51,003 nt of DNA from Bacteroidales bacterium (lineage in GTDB: Bacteria > Bacteroidota > Bacteroidia > Bacteroidales > Paludibacteraceae), in the NCBI GenBank assembly GCA_900769555.1, contig CAAGHA010000072.1, positions 1 through 51,003 of the forward strand. The letters are read 5' to 3'. The notes below the pieces were generated by a model. The model worked only from the letters and a program-made list of their open reading frames with translations, was not told the origin of the DNA and made no database searches. Positions 7,109 through 16,378 of this stretch are shown here, piece after piece. The first letter of the stretch is position 1, and each line of letters opens with the position of its first letter. The position numbers and the translations under genes are program-made.

Positions 7109-9629
7109 AAAAATCTTCATAAATATCTGCATCATCCTCCATACCTCCTCTAGAAGGATCTCCTTTAGAATCTTTACGCGCATCTTTACCCATATTTCCA
7201 AATGAGTAAGAAACATTTAAATTAATAGTACGACCATTAAAAGAAGACTCAGAGAATTGATAAAAATTATCATCCCAAGTTTCACTTCTACGTTTACGAG
7301 AACCCAATAAATCCCGAACCGATAGAGTTAATGATAATTTCTTTTTCAAGAACGACTTTTTCAAGCCTAAATTCACAAAATAATCAGCCAAACTTTTTCC
7401 TTGTGCTGTAGCTCTTGGAGAGCGATAAGAACCATTTGCTTGAAAGGTAAAATCTTTAGGCAACGGAACATCTGCTGTTATTTGAGCAGTCCAACTAAAA
7501 CTCTGACGATCTTTAATAGTAGCCAACTTTACACCATCAAAAGATTCCACATCAAACGAACCTCCATTCAATTTATAATAATAGAGATTAACATTAGTCG
7601 TCAAATTAAAATATTTAAACCTATTTTTCAAGATTAATTCCAAACCGGTAGAATGAGAAGTGGTCATATTCGCACGTGTAGATAGAACAGCATCACCATC
7701 CAACCAACTATAACGTTGAATCACATCCTGCATCAACTGATAATAAAGAGTTGTCATGAAGGTGTGATTTGAGAACGTTTTTACATAATTAAATTCAAAT
7801 GAGTTGGTAAACTCAGGTAACAAATCAGGATTACCAAAAGAGATGTTGGTCGAGTCTGACACATCAATAAATGGATTTAACCAATGATGACGAGGACGGG
7901 TGACACGACGCGTATAACTCAACTGCATTTCATCAGAATCTGTTATCTGATAAGCAAAGAACGCTGTTGGGAAAAGATTAAAATAAGGATCTTTTGCACT
8001 AGATTGTTGCGTTGTCACTTGAGTCCAATTCATATCCGTCAACTCACCTCTAAGACCTAGCTGGAACGAAAATTTTCTAAACTTATAGCCGTATGAAATG
8101 TATGCTGCATAAATATGCTGCCACAAATCAAAATCATTATCCAACTCTGTCTGAGGAACATAGTCATCCATTCCGTCCCTCTTTACAAATGATTCGATAT
8201 TATTCCCTTGTTTTTTAAATGAGTATTTCAACCCAGACTCCAACTTAGAACGTTCAGTAAGGGTATTCAAATAATCCAATTGCACATCCACATTTTTGCT
8301 TCCTCCGCTATTATTCTGAATCTGTTCATATTCCAATTCAGGTTCGCTGCTATAATCTGCATCCTCTATAGGAAATAACAATTGCTCATAGTTTCTTTCG
8401 TTTTCATTCTTATTGGCAAAAAAGTTCACAGATGTCGATAATGTATGATTCTCCTCAAACTTATGCTCGTAAGAAAGAACTGCATTCCCCATCAAACTTT
8501 TATTATCCGTAAAAGAATTACGTTGTTGAAGAGATGTTAACGTGTAGATATCGGAAAGATAGTTACCCAACTCGTAATTTAAATACTGACTACGATCTCT
8601 TCCCCCCAATGAAAACATTCCCGAAAGACCCAACCTGTTTTTATCATTGATTTTTACATCTGTTCCCAAACGGAAGAAACCTGAATTCATTACAAAATCT
8701 GTTTCTGCATCTTGGTTCATATAGTCACCTTGCGTTTCATCCGCCTTATTTAAATAGGTCTTTCTCTCTAAAACAGAACTACCCAATGAGCGACGATTAC
8801 GGTACCCAACCCCAACAAAAGAACTCCACTTTCCCTTCGAGAAATTAACGTTTGCACCGACATTTCCACCCGGTTTACCACCCCAAGGATAAGAAATTCC
8901 TCCGGAAACAGAACCATAATAAGCTGATTCTTGACTATCCGTTTTAAGAACAACATTAATAATTCCGGCTGCACCTTCGGCATCAAACTTAGAAGATGGA
9001 TTTGTAATCACCTCCACCTTCTCTATCGTTCCTGCAGGCAATTGCTCCAAAATATCACCCCTATTTTCATCGGTTAACCCGGCAGGCTTCCCATTAATAT
9101 AGATTTCAACATTCTCATTGTTACGTAAAGAGACATTTCCTTCAACGTCTACATCCACAGAAGGTATCTCTTTCAAAACCTCAGTTGCCGACATACCTTC
9201 GGAAACAGCACTCTCATTGACTAAAAAAGTCTTTTTGTCAATATCCACTTGAAGAGACGACCTTTTAGCAGAGACTTCTACAGCGGACAACAAAGCGGCA
9301 TCTTCCCGTAATACAATCTCTTTAAGTCTGGCATTAGGTCTTTCTGTGCTTAACTCTACCGATAGTTCCTGAGTTTTAAAACCCATGAAACTTACTTCCA
9401 AGCGATACTTTCCTAACGATAAATTTTCCAATTGAAATTTTCCGTCCATATCAGCAGAGGTTCCAACTAAATACTCAGTTTCTCCCGCCTTAAAAAGTAA
9501 AATCGTAGCAGATGGAAGAGGTAATCTCTCTCCATCCACTACAGTTCCTACTATTTTTGATGTTTGCGAAAATGCAAACTGAATTGACAATAAACTAAAA
9601 AATAAGATAATTAACTTTCTCATTGACAT
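7107..9629 (-). CDS. TonB-dependent receptor with carboxypeptidase-like domain and OMP beta-barrel
   Basis: 840 aa outer-membrane protein. The signal peptide is about 1-21 (ends AFSQ). Residues about 25-110 form a carboxypeptidase D regulatory-like beta-sandwich (IVGTVVDGERLPLPSATI, then LSLGKYRLEVSFMGF). A plug domain follows to about 230 (EVLKEIPSVDVDVEGNVSLR, GAAGIINV), then a barrel of the OMP_b-brl_3 type with a C-terminal strand ending before a charged Lys/Asp/Glu-rich tail. This architecture is common in Bacteroidota, and many members have unknown ligands. It is the last gene of the argH-rsfS-ftsH group (16 bases after ftsH). Its terminator lies beyond an inserted A repeat. Confidence 0.88.
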   Translation of the reverse strand: MSMRKLIILFFSLLSIQFAFSQTSKIVGTVVDGERLPLPSATILLFKAGETEYLVGTSADMDGKFQLENLSLGKYRLEVSFMGFKTQELSVELSTERPNARLKEIVLREDAALLSAVEVSAKRSSLQVDIDKKTFLVNESAVSEGMSATEVLKEIPSVDVDVEGNVSLRNNENVEIYINGKPAGLTDENRGDILEQLPAGTIEKVEVITNPSSKFDAEGAAGIINVVLKTDSQESAYYGSVSGGISYPWGGKPGGNVGANVNFSKGKWSSFVGVGYRNRRSLGSSVLERKTYLNKADETQGDYMNQDAETDFVMNSGFFRLGTDVKINDKNRLGLSGMFSLGGRDRSQYLNYELGNYLSDIYTLTSLQQRNSFTDNKSLMGNAVLSYEHKFEENHTLSTSVNFFANKNENERNYEQLLFPIEDADYSSEPELEYEQIQNNSGGSKNVDVQLDYLNTLTERSKLESGLKYSFKKQGNNIESFVKRDGMDDYVPQTELDNDFDLWQHIYAAYISYGYKFRKFSFQLGLRGELTDMNWTQVTTQQSSAKDPYFNLFPTAFFAYQITDSDEMQLSYTRRVTRPRHHWLNPFIDVSDSTNISFGNPDLLPEFTNSFEFNYVKTFSNHTFMTTLYYQLMQDVIQRYSWLDGDAVLSTRANMTTSHSTGLELILKNRFKYFNLTTNVNLYYYKLNGGSFDVESFDGVKLATIKDRQSFSWTAQITADVPLPKDFTFQANGSYRSPRATAQGKSLADYFVNLGLKKSFLKKKLSLTLSVRDLLGSRKRRSETWDDNFYQFSESSFNGRTINLNVSYSFGNMGKDARKDSKGDPSRGGMEDDADIYEDF

Positions 9630-9645
9630 TTAAAATTTTCTATTC

Positions 9646-11682
9646 TTAATCTGCAGTCTGTTCCTTCTTCTCAGAAAGGGATGCACACCCCTCAACATCC
9701 ACATTTGCGGGTTCTTCTTTTTCATCTGAGACCTTATCTTGCTCCGAATTATTTTTCATCTGTTCACTCTCTGCGCTCAACTCATCAGCACGAGAAATCC
9801 ATGGCCTTTTACCAAAAATACGTTCTACATCCTCAGCAAAAATAACCTCGTTTTCAATCAATATAGAGGCCAATTGCTTTAATCCATCCATATTTTCAGA
9901 CAAAATTGATTTGGCTCTTTCATATTGTTCATCAATCAACACTTTCACCTCTTCATCTATCAATTTTGCAGTGTCTTCACTATATGGTTTCGAAAATGAA
10001 TAATCAGATCTACCGGAAGAATCGTAATAGGAAAGATTTTTCAACTTATCACTAAAACCATAATAGACAATCATGGCATAAGCTTTTTTAGTTGTATTTT
10101 CCAAATCATTTAAAGCTCCCGTAGAGACTTCACCATTGATTAACTCTTCAGCAGCACGTCCACCTAACGTAGCACAAATATCATCCAACAAATGAGCCGA
10201 TGTAACATGCTGACGCTCCTCCGGCAAATACCAAGCTGCCCCCAATGCTCTTCCTCTTGGAACTATTGTAACTTTTATTAATGGATTGGCATATCTTAAC
10301 ATCCAACTAACTGTTGCATGTCCGGCTTCATGAATAGCAGTAGATTCTTTCTCGGCTTTCGTTAAAATAGTATTTTTCTTTTCCAATCCGCCGATTATAC
10401 GATCCACAGCATCCAAAAAATCTTGTTTTTGAACAAATGCTTTGTCCTTTCTAGCCGCAATCAATGCAGCTTCGTTACAAACATTTGCAATATCAGCTCC
10501 CGAAAATCCAGGAGTTTGACGTGCCAAAAATTCGACATTGACAGACTCATCAATCTTCACCGACCGAAGATGAACATTAAATATAGCTTGACGTCCATGA
10601 ACATCCGGCAAATCCACCATAATTTGACGGTCAAAACGTCCCGGACGCAACAATGCTTTATCCAAAATGTCGGCTCTATTGGTTGCAGCCAAAATTATGA
10701 CACCGCTGTTAGAACCAAAACCATCCATCTCTGTCAACAACTGATTCAATGTATTTTCTCTCTCATCATTTGAACCCGTATTTAAATTACGTCCTCTTGC
10801 GCGACCGACAGCATCGATTTCATCAATAAAGACAATACAAGGGGACTTTTCCTTAGCTTGACGGAATAAATCTCTCACTCTTGAAGCACCAACACCCACA
10901 AACATCTCTACGAAATCTGAACCTGACATCGAGAAGAATGGAACATCAGCTTCTCCGGCTACCGCCTTTGCCAATAATGTTTTTCCCGTCCCCGGAGGAC
11001 CAACCAACAACGCTCCCTTCGGAATTTTCCCTCCCAACTCAGTATATTTCTTTGGGTTCTTCAAAAAATGAACGATTTCTTGTACCTCCTCTTTTGCTTC
11101 GGACAATCCAGCAACATCCTTAAATGTAATTTTATTCTCAGCAGAACCTTTGTCAAACAATTTTGCTTTAGACTGACCCACACTAAAAACGCCACCTCCG
11201 GCACCTCCGGACATTCTTCTCATCATGAAAATCCAAAAGAAAATCAACAAAATAAAAGGGAAAAATCCCCAGAAACCATCCATATAATCCGGAGACTCCT
11301 CATAAGTAAGTTTTATATCCTCATTCCCATACTCCTTCTGCCACTCTTTCAAATCAGATGTAAATTGATCTGCAGAAGGAATCTGCAATGATAATACAGG
11401 ATTACGCACCATACCTGCAGAATCTTTCCCAAATACTTCTGCAATCTTTTCCGGAGCAATAGTAATTTCTGCGATTTTCTTATTGATTATAACATTGATT
11501 TTTTGAATATCCTTATTCTTTACCAAATTTCCTACTTCGTTATATGAAATCTCCTTCAACTGAGAATCATTTCCCCAGAATGAAAGACCTAACAAAAACA
11601 GAGCAATAATACCATAAAGCCAATAAAGATTAAATTTAAACCCTTTGGGCATATTCGGTTTTTTATTACCACTTTCTGACAT
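9646..11682 (-). CDS. ftsH: ATP-dependent zinc metalloprotease FtsH
   Basis: 678 aa inner-membrane AAA+ protease that degrades misassembled membrane proteins and short-lived regulators. Two transmembrane helices (about 20-36 and 138-154) flank a periplasmic segment. The AAA module shows Walker A GPPGTGKT (228-235), Walker B IDEID (286-290) and the second region of homology up to RPGRFDR. The zinc-protease motif HEAGH is at 451-455. The C-terminal tail (about 635-678) is Glu/Asp/Lys-rich and probably disordered. It starts 36 bases after rsfS, a standard Bacteroidota order, though cdsA often follows and here a TonB receptor does instead. Confidence 0.97.
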   Translation of the reverse strand: MSESGNKKPNMPKGFKFNLYWLYGIIALFLLGLSFWGNDSQLKEISYNEVGNLVKNKDIQKINVIINKKIAEITIAPEKIAEVFGKDSAGMVRNPVLSLQIPSADQFTSDLKEWQKEYGNEDIKLTYEESPDYMDGFWGFFPFILLIFFWIFMMRRMSGGAGGGVFSVGQSKAKLFDKGSAENKITFKDVAGLSEAKEEVQEIVHFLKNPKKYTELGGKIPKGALLVGPPGTGKTLLAKAVAGEADVPFFSMSGSDFVEMFVGVGASRVRDLFRQAKEKSPCIVFIDEIDAVGRARGRNLNTGSNDERENTLNQLLTEMDGFGSNSGVIILAATNRADILDKALLRPGRFDRQIMVDLPDVHGRQAIFNVHLRSVKIDESVNVEFLARQTPGFSGADIANVCNEAALIAARKDKAFVQKQDFLDAVDRIIGGLEKKNTILTKAEKESTAIHEAGHATVSWMLRYANPLIKVTIVPRGRALGAAWYLPEERQHVTSAHLLDDICATLGGRAAEELINGEVSTGALNDLENTTKKAYAMIVYYGFSDKLKNLSYYDSSGRSDYSFSKPYSEDTAKLIDEEVKVLIDEQYERAKSILSENMDGLKQLASILIENEVIFAEDVERIFGKRPWISRADELSAESEQMKNNSEQDKVSDEKEEPANVDVEGCASLSEKKEQTAD

Positions 11683-11718
11683 ACGCTGATTTTTTATTTA
11701 TTCTCTTTTTAATAACAA

Positions 11719-12099
11719 TCACAACAATTCCGGAATCTCTTGAACATCAGCATCTTCCCACAAGGTTTCGATACTATAAAAAGCTCGTGTCTCCGGTTGA
11801 AATACGTGCACAATAACATCTCCATAATCCAATGCAATCCATAATGCATTTTCATAACCATCCACAGCCATAGGCTTCACGCGAATTTGTTCACGCACAT
11901 AGTCTTTTACCGAATCAGCAATAGAGCCGACATGAGTATTGGAACGACCTTCACATATAACAAAGTAACGGAAAACATTGTTCTCTAACTGAGTCATATT
12001 TACAGTAACAATTTTTTCACCTTTCTTTTCTTGAATCCCTTCTACAATTTTACTGACCAACAATTCTGTTTCGTCCAATTCAATTCCTGATTTTTTCAT
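11719..12099 (-). CDS. rsfS: Ribosome silencing factor RsfS
   Basis: 126 aa, typical length. RsfS binds ribosomal protein L14 and blocks subunit joining when nutrients are short. The family core is visible: YFVICEGRSNTHVGSIADSV, then a VDGYEN segment, then WIALDYGDVIVHVF and the FYSIETLWEDA block near the end. Its ATG overlaps the argH stop by one base (TAATG), indicating translational coupling. Confidence 0.95.
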   Translation of the reverse strand: MKKSGIELDETELLVSKIVEGIQEKKGEKIVTVNMTQLENNVFRYFVICEGRSNTHVGSIADSVKDYVREQIRVKPMAVDGYENALWIALDYGDVIVHVFQPETRAFYSIETLWEDADVQEIPELL

Positions 12100-13442
12100 T
12101 ATTTTTCCTCCAATAATTTTTCTACTGCATCATCAACTCTTTCAAAAGTAAATTCTGAAATCGCCTTATCCATTAATGCAACTATTTGATCATTACATAA
12201 ATTACCCATACTTCCCTCGTGCGTATGATTTAAATTTTTATTTGGCTCAAAGTTACCAGCCTCAATGTCCAAACCTACTTTTTTGTAAGCATCACGGAAA
12301 GGCATTCCTTCCAAAGCCAAACGATTCACCTCCTCAACACTGAAAATCGGGTCATATTTTTTATCTTCTAAAATACCTTCAACAACTTTCACTTCACGCA
12401 TGATATGAGTTGTCATCTTCAAACAATCATTCAACTCCTCAAACACAGGAACAAACAACTCCTTTATAATCTGCAAATCCCTAAAATAACCTGATGGTAA
12501 ATTATTCATTATCATCATTATTTGTTGTGGTAAAGTTTGTATTTTATTGCACTTTGCTCTTGTCAACTCAAAAACATCCGGATTTTTCTTATGTGGCATA
12601 ATACTTGATCCGGTTGTGCATTCATCCGGCAATTTTAAAAATCCAAAATTCTGACTAGTAAACATACATGAATCAAATGCCAATTTAGAGATTGTAGCCG
12701 CCAATCCGGAGATAGCAAACGCAACATCTTTTTCCACCTTACCTCTTCCCATTTGCGCATATACAACATTGTAATCCATCGAATCAAAACCTAACAAATC
12801 TGTTGTCATTTGACGATTCAATGGGAACGAAGACCCATATCCGGCAGCAGAGCCCAATGGATTTCTATTGGTTACTTTCCATGCTGATTGCAACAAATAA
12901 ATATCGTCCAACAAACTCTCTGCATAGGCACCAAACCACAAACCGAAAGAAGAAGGCATTGCCACCTGCAAATGCGTGTAACCCGGCATCATAACATCCT
13001 TATACTTATTGCTTTGTGCTATCAATACAGAAAACAATTCATAAACACCTGCAACAACCTCTTTCAACTTATCTCGCGTAAACAATTTCATATCCAACAA
13101 CACTTGGTCGTTTCGAGATCTTCCACTATGAATCTTTTTCCCCATATCTCCCAATCGGCGCGTCAACATCAACTCTATCTGAGAATGAACATCCTCAACC
13201 CCCTCTTCAATCACAAACTCTCCGGATTCTGCAACATGGTAAATTTGTTTCAATTCAGCTAATAAAGGTGGCAATTCCTCTTTCTCCAACAAACCAATGC
13301 TTTCCAACATCGTTATATGAGCCATTGATCCCAATGCATCATACTTTGCCAAATAGACATCCATTTCTCGATCTCGCCCCACTGTAAAGCGTTCGATCTC
13401 TTCATTGGTTGCCTTACCTTTATCCCATAATTTTTGAGCCAT
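12099..13442 (-). CDS. argH: Argininosuccinate lyase
   Basis: 447 aa cytosolic enzyme that splits argininosuccinate into arginine and fumarate, the last step of arginine synthesis. It belongs to the fumarase/aspartase superfamily. HSGRSRNDQ is at 105-113, GYTHLQ with the catalytic His region at 154-159, and the superfamily signature GSSIMPHKKNPD at 278-289. Length and motifs are normal. It is the first gene of the minus-strand operon that continues with rsfS and ftsH. The other arg genes are not in the window. Confidence 0.97.
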   Translation of the reverse strand: MAQKLWDKGKATNEEIERFTVGRDREMDVYLAKYDALGSMAHITMLESIGLLEKEELPPLLAELKQIYHVAESGEFVIEEGVEDVHSQIELMLTRRLGDMGKKIHSGRSRNDQVLLDMKLFTRDKLKEVVAGVYELFSVLIAQSNKYKDVMMPGYTHLQVAMPSSFGLWFGAYAESLLDDIYLLQSAWKVTNRNPLGSAAGYGSSFPLNRQMTTDLLGFDSMDYNVVYAQMGRGKVEKDVAFAISGLAATISKLAFDSCMFTSQNFGFLKLPDECTTGSSIMPHKKNPDVFELTRAKCNKIQTLPQQIMMIMNNLPSGYFRDLQIIKELFVPVFEELNDCLKMTTHIMREVKVVEGILEDKKYDPIFSVEEVNRLALEGMPFRDAYKKVGLDIEAGNFEPNKNLNHTHEGSMGNLCNDQIVALMDKAISEFTFERVDDAVEKLLEEK

Positions 13443-13957
13443 TTTATTCTAATTTTATCAAATAAACATTTCAAAATTTTCACTATGACGATGTTCAAAT
13501 TTTATTATTTTTAAGACGATCTAAAGATGCTCCAAATAAAAATCAAACACTACACACGTGAAATTAGCACAAAAATACAAAAAAAGATTAAAGTACAACA
13601 CATTACGTCCAATCTAAAAAAGGATTTTAATTTATATATTAATATTTTAGTATTTTTTAAGTTGTGTATAAATATCAGCCTAAAAAAAATACGTTCGAAC
13701 CGAACTATTTTACGGGTAGAATTCAGTGCATAAACCTCAATGAAAATCATTTCACCTCTTAACGTATAAAATGACAAAAAAAACAGCAACACCCATTCGC
13801 GAATAAAACAAACAAAACATCAATTTCTGAAATAAGAAACTTTATTTATCGCATATATCGACAGCAACAACTTCTCAACTGATTGACAAATCAAGTTACA
13901 GCTAAAAAACTTTTTATTTTTTCTTCAATAAATTTCCCAAAACGAAAAAAATATCCG
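13443..13957. other. AT-rich intergenic region between divergent genes
   Basis: About 515 bases between argH and the small membrane protein gene. No credible gene or tRNA is seen; the short ORFs here have no recognisable content. It carries a candidate argH promoter at 13570-13577 and a short palindrome GTTCGAACCGAAC near 13693-13705. Otherwise I see nothing in it. Confidence 0.6.
13570..13577 (-). promoter_or_regulatory. Candidate argH promoter (-7 box)
   Basis: On the minus strand this reads TATTTTTG (TAnnTTTG), with a TTG (13596-13598) 18 bases upstream. It would give a leader of about 120 bases before the argH start. AT-richness makes chance matches possible. Confidence 0.4.
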
Positions 13958-13965
13958 TACATTTG
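13958..13965 (+). promoter_or_regulatory. -7 box of the small membrane protein gene
   Basis: TACATTTG matches TAnnTTTG and lies 27 bases before the ATG at 13993. A start at the TTG at 13963 would fall inside this box, which argues for the downstream ATG. Confidence 0.6.
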
Positions 13966-13992
13966 CAGTGTAAAATAAAAAAAATAAGGATA

Positions 13993-14169
13993 ATGAATAA
14001 AATAATGCGCTATTTAGGCATCATCGTTATATTGTTAGGTGCCGCAGTTTTGATGATGTATTACTTCGGAATGTTCAATTCTAACTCTGCATTGGTAACT
14101 GCCGGTATTATGATGGTGGTAGGAACTATTGCACACGTTATTCTAAACAAGATATTCTTGGAGGATTAA
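13993..14169 (+). CDS. Small two-helix membrane protein, unknown function
   Basis: 58 aa from the ATG at 13993, which has AAGGA 4 bases upstream. It has two hydrophobic helices (about 8-25 and 33-51) separated by a short FNSNSA turn and ends in a charged LNKIFLED. No motif points to a role. It is followed directly by a strong stem-loop, so it is probably a single-gene transcript. Short proteins like this are common and conserved in Bacteroidota, but I do not recognise a named family. Confidence 0.7.
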   Translation: MNKIMRYLGIIVILLGAAVLMMYYFGMFNSNSALVTAGIMMVVGTIAHVILNKIFLED

Positions 14170-14183
14170 TTGTGTATTAGTCG

Positions 14184-14223
14184 TTTTACTTGCAGTATTC
14201 TTTATTCCCTGCAAGTAAAATTG
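14184..14223 (+). terminator. Stem-loop terminator after the small membrane protein
   Basis: TTTTACTTGCAG (14184-14195) pairs perfectly over 12 bp with CTGCAAGTAAAA (14209-14220), with a 13-base loop. Only a weak T-run follows, so termination may be partial. Confidence 0.6.
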
Positions 14224-14228
14224 CAATT

Positions 14229-14417
14229 AAACACCTTTTTAGTCTGCATAGTTTGCGTGTAAGCAAATATGGGATAGTCAGACCGGAGAGTTAAATCCTC
14301 GGTCTTGTTTGTGTACCTAAAAGTTTTCAAAAATACATTAAATAGGGAAAAATAAATTCAAAAAAGACGATTACAAATCAAAAAAAAGAGATTGTTGTAT
14401 TATAAAAAAGGTGTTTT
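14229..14417 (+). ncRNA. Candidate structured RNA closed by a 12-bp terminal stem
   Basis: AAACACCTTTTT (14229-14240) is the exact complement of AAAAAGGTGTTT (14405-14416), and the 3' arm is followed by more T. Inside are GTCTG (14242-14246) / CAGAC (14279-14283) enclosing the small hairpin TTTGC / GCAAA. AGACCG (14280-14285) / CGGTCT (14300-14305) shares bases with CAGAC, so two alternative folds are possible. A further stem can form around TACAAATC / GATTGTTGTA. No protein is encoded. It lies between a terminator and the paaK promoter, so it could be a free-standing small RNA of about 190 bases or a leader. I do not recognise an Rfam family; the cobalamin-box sequence is absent. Confidence 0.4.
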
Positions 14418-14422
14418 TTCCC

Positions 14423-14430
14423 TACCTTTG
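14423..14430 (+). promoter_or_regulatory. -7 box of the paaK operon
   Basis: TACCTTTG matches TAnnTTTG. Transcription would start near 14435, giving a leader of about 145 bases before paaK. Confidence 0.55.
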
Positions 14431-14506
14431 CGCATTATTACAACCTAATAGTAGGATAGGTTAAAAATTTAGAATATAAAAGATTAGACTGTTGAACATA
14501 CGTTTT

Positions 14507-14542
14507 ATTGCTCTAAGTTTTTTTTTAGAAAAAAAAAGCAAT
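14507..14542 (+). promoter_or_regulatory. T9/A9 hairpin in the paaK leader
   Basis: ATTGCT (14507-14512) pairs with AGCAAT (14537-14542), enclosing a run of nine T (14518-14526) that can pair with nine A (14529-14537). The result is one long, weak hairpin in the 5' leader, 36 bases before the ATG. It may affect translation or be a slippage-prone site. No regulator is identified. Confidence 0.35.
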
Positions 14543-14578
14543 CAAGACTATACTTTAGCAGACAAAAATATAAGTGAT

Positions 14579-15886
14579 ATGACAAACGAATATTGGCAAG
14601 AAGAGATTGAGACGATGAGCCGTCCAGATCTTGAAAAACTACAAACAGAACGACTAAAAGCGACAATTACACAAGCACAGAATGCCCCTTTTTATAAACA
14701 ACTATTCAAAGAAAAAGGGCTGTCAGCAGAATGTATAAAGAGTTTGGAAGACCTCAAAAAATTTCCATTCACAACAAAAGACGATTTGCGTTCCCATTAC
14801 CCGTTTGGTTTTTCAGCTGTACCTCGTAGTGAAATTGTTCGTCTCCACTCTTCCAGTGGAACCACCGGAAACCCTACTGTTGTATTGCACACCCAAAAAG
14901 ATTTAGACACATGGGCAGACCAAGTTGCAAGATGTATGTACATGGTGGGAGCTCGTAACACCGACGTGTTTCAAAACACATCCGGCTATGGTATGTTTAC
15001 CGGAGGATTGGGTTATCAATATGGAGCAGAACGTTTGGGGTGCTTAACCGTACCGGCCGCAGCCGGAAACAGTAAACGCCAAATTAAGTTTATCAAAGAT
15101 TTTGGAACAAGTGTTATTCATGCAATTCCAAGCTATGCAACACGTTTGGCAGAAGTTTTTCAAGAAGAAGGAATTGACCCTCGCAAAGATACCAACCTAA
15201 AAATCTTCTGCATTGGAGCCGAGCCTCACTCGGAAGAACAACGAAGACGAATTGAAAAGATGTTAGGTGTAAAAGCTTACAATAGTTTCGGCATGTCAGA
15301 AATGAATGGTCCGGGTGTTGCATTTGAATGTAAAGAACAAAACGGATTACATATATGGGAAGATTTGGTCATTGCAGAAATCATCAATCCGGAAACACTT
15401 GAACCAGTTGAAGATGGCGAGATTGGAGAATTAGTGCTAACTACACTATGTAGAGAAGCGATGCCTCTTATCCGTTATCGCACCAGAGATTTAACCTGTT
15501 TTATAAAAGGAGATTGCCCTTGCGGAAGAACACATAGAAGAATTGCTCGCATTCAAGGAAGAAGCGATGATATGATGATTGTAAAAGGAGTTAATATCTT
15601 CCCTATTCAAATCGAGCGAATCTTAATGAAATTTAAAGAGTTAGGAATGAACTACCTAATTACAATCGAAACAATAGGAAATAATGACGAGATGTTGGTT
15701 GAAGTTGAGTTGGGAGATGTAAAAATTGATGATTACTCAAAACTACAAGCATTAACAAAGGCAATCACAAGACAATTGAAAGATGAAATTCTTTTAACAC
15801 CTCGAGTAAAATTGGTGGAAAAAGGAACAATTCCTCAATCAGAAGGGAAAGCGGTCAGGGTTAAAGATTTGCGAAAGCTTATATAA
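14579..15886 (+). CDS. paaK: Phenylacetate-CoA ligase family protein
   Basis: 435 aa from the ATG at 14579. An upstream TTG at 14492 would add 29 residues running through the poly-T/A hairpin and is unlikely. This is an adenylate-forming enzyme that activates phenylacetate or a related arylacetate with ATP and CoA. The P-loop-like LHSSSGTTGNPTV is at about 95-107, the NSFGMSEMNGPG motif and the IRYRTRDLT hinge follow, and a C-terminal AMP-binding subdomain contains the GRSDDMMIVKGVNIFP block. Length is normal for Bacteroidota PaaK. An ACT protein and a sodium symporter lie downstream in the same operon. In anaerobes such ligases usually act with indolepyruvate/arylpyruvate oxidoreductases, which are not in the window. 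Confidence 0.9.
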   Translation: MTNEYWQEEIETMSRPDLEKLQTERLKATITQAQNAPFYKQLFKEKGLSAECIKSLEDLKKFPFTTKDDLRSHYPFGFSAVPRSEIVRLHSSSGTTGNPTVVLHTQKDLDTWADQVARCMYMVGARNTDVFQNTSGYGMFTGGLGYQYGAERLGCLTVPAAAGNSKRQIKFIKDFGTSVIHAIPSYATRLAEVFQEEGIDPRKDTNLKIFCIGAEPHSEEQRRRIEKMLGVKAYNSFGMSEMNGPGVAFECKEQNGLHIWEDLVIAEIINPETLEPVEDGEIGELVLTTLCREAMPLIRYRTRDLTCFIKGDCPCGRTHRRIARIQGRSDDMMIVKGVNIFPIQIERILMKFKELGMNYLITIETIGNNDEMLVEVELGDVKIDDYSKLQALTKAITRQLKDEILLTPRVKLVEKGTIPQSEGKAVRVKDLRKLI

Positions 15887-15941
15887 CCAAGACGCTATAT
15901 AAATTTATTGAGATTAAAATATAATTCAAAATAGAGCAATT

Positions 15942-16367
15942 ATGACAATACCTCAAATATCCGTTTTTTTGGAGAATAAATTCGGTCGATTAAACGAAAT
16001 ACTCTCCATACTAAACAAAGAAAATATTCATGTTGTCGCCGCAACAGTTGCAGACACATCCGATTACGGAATTTTGCGTTTGATAACATCAGACCAAATG
16101 CGAGCCTATAAACTACTTAGAGCCAATGATGTTTCGGCAAATTTAAATGATGTATTTGCAATAACAAGTGATTCTAGCATCGAAAAATTTTCTGAAACAA
16201 TCGAATGCTTTACAAATGCCGGAATCAGTATCGAATATATGTATTGCTTTTCGTGCAATAAAAAGGCCATCCTAATTTTACGATGCAATGCGATTGAAGC
16301 TGCTGCAGAAGTTGTAAAAAACAATGGACTAAATTATTTATCTGAGACAGAATTAAGCAACTTATAA
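15942..16367 (+). CDS. Tandem ACT-domain protein
   Basis: 141 aa consisting of two ACT folds. The first (about 1-68) begins with the typical ISVFLENKFGRLNEILSILN segment. The second covers about 70-141. There is no catalytic domain, so it is presumably a small-molecule sensor binding an amino acid or aryl acid. It lies 55 bases after paaK. The paaK-ACT pair is a recurrent arrangement in Bacteroidota and Archaea, suggesting that the ACT protein senses or regulates the ligase pathway (inference). Confidence 0.85.
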   Translation: MTIPQISVFLENKFGRLNEILSILNKENIHVVAATVADTSDYGILRLITSDQMRAYKLLRANDVSANLNDVFAITSDSSIEKFSETIECFTNAGISIEYMYCFSCNKKAILILRCNAIEAAAEVVKNNGLNYLSETELSNL

Positions 16368-16378
16368 TTTTAATTGAG

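Noticed and set aside
13443..13957. Small ORFs in the argH upstream gap
   Set aside because: Very Lys/Ile/Phe-rich, overlapping on both strands, without promoter or ribosome-site support.
14492..14578. Upstream TTG start extending paaK by 29 codons
   Set aside because: The extension runs through the poly-T/A hairpin and does not resemble the family N-terminus; the ATG at 14579 gives a normal length.
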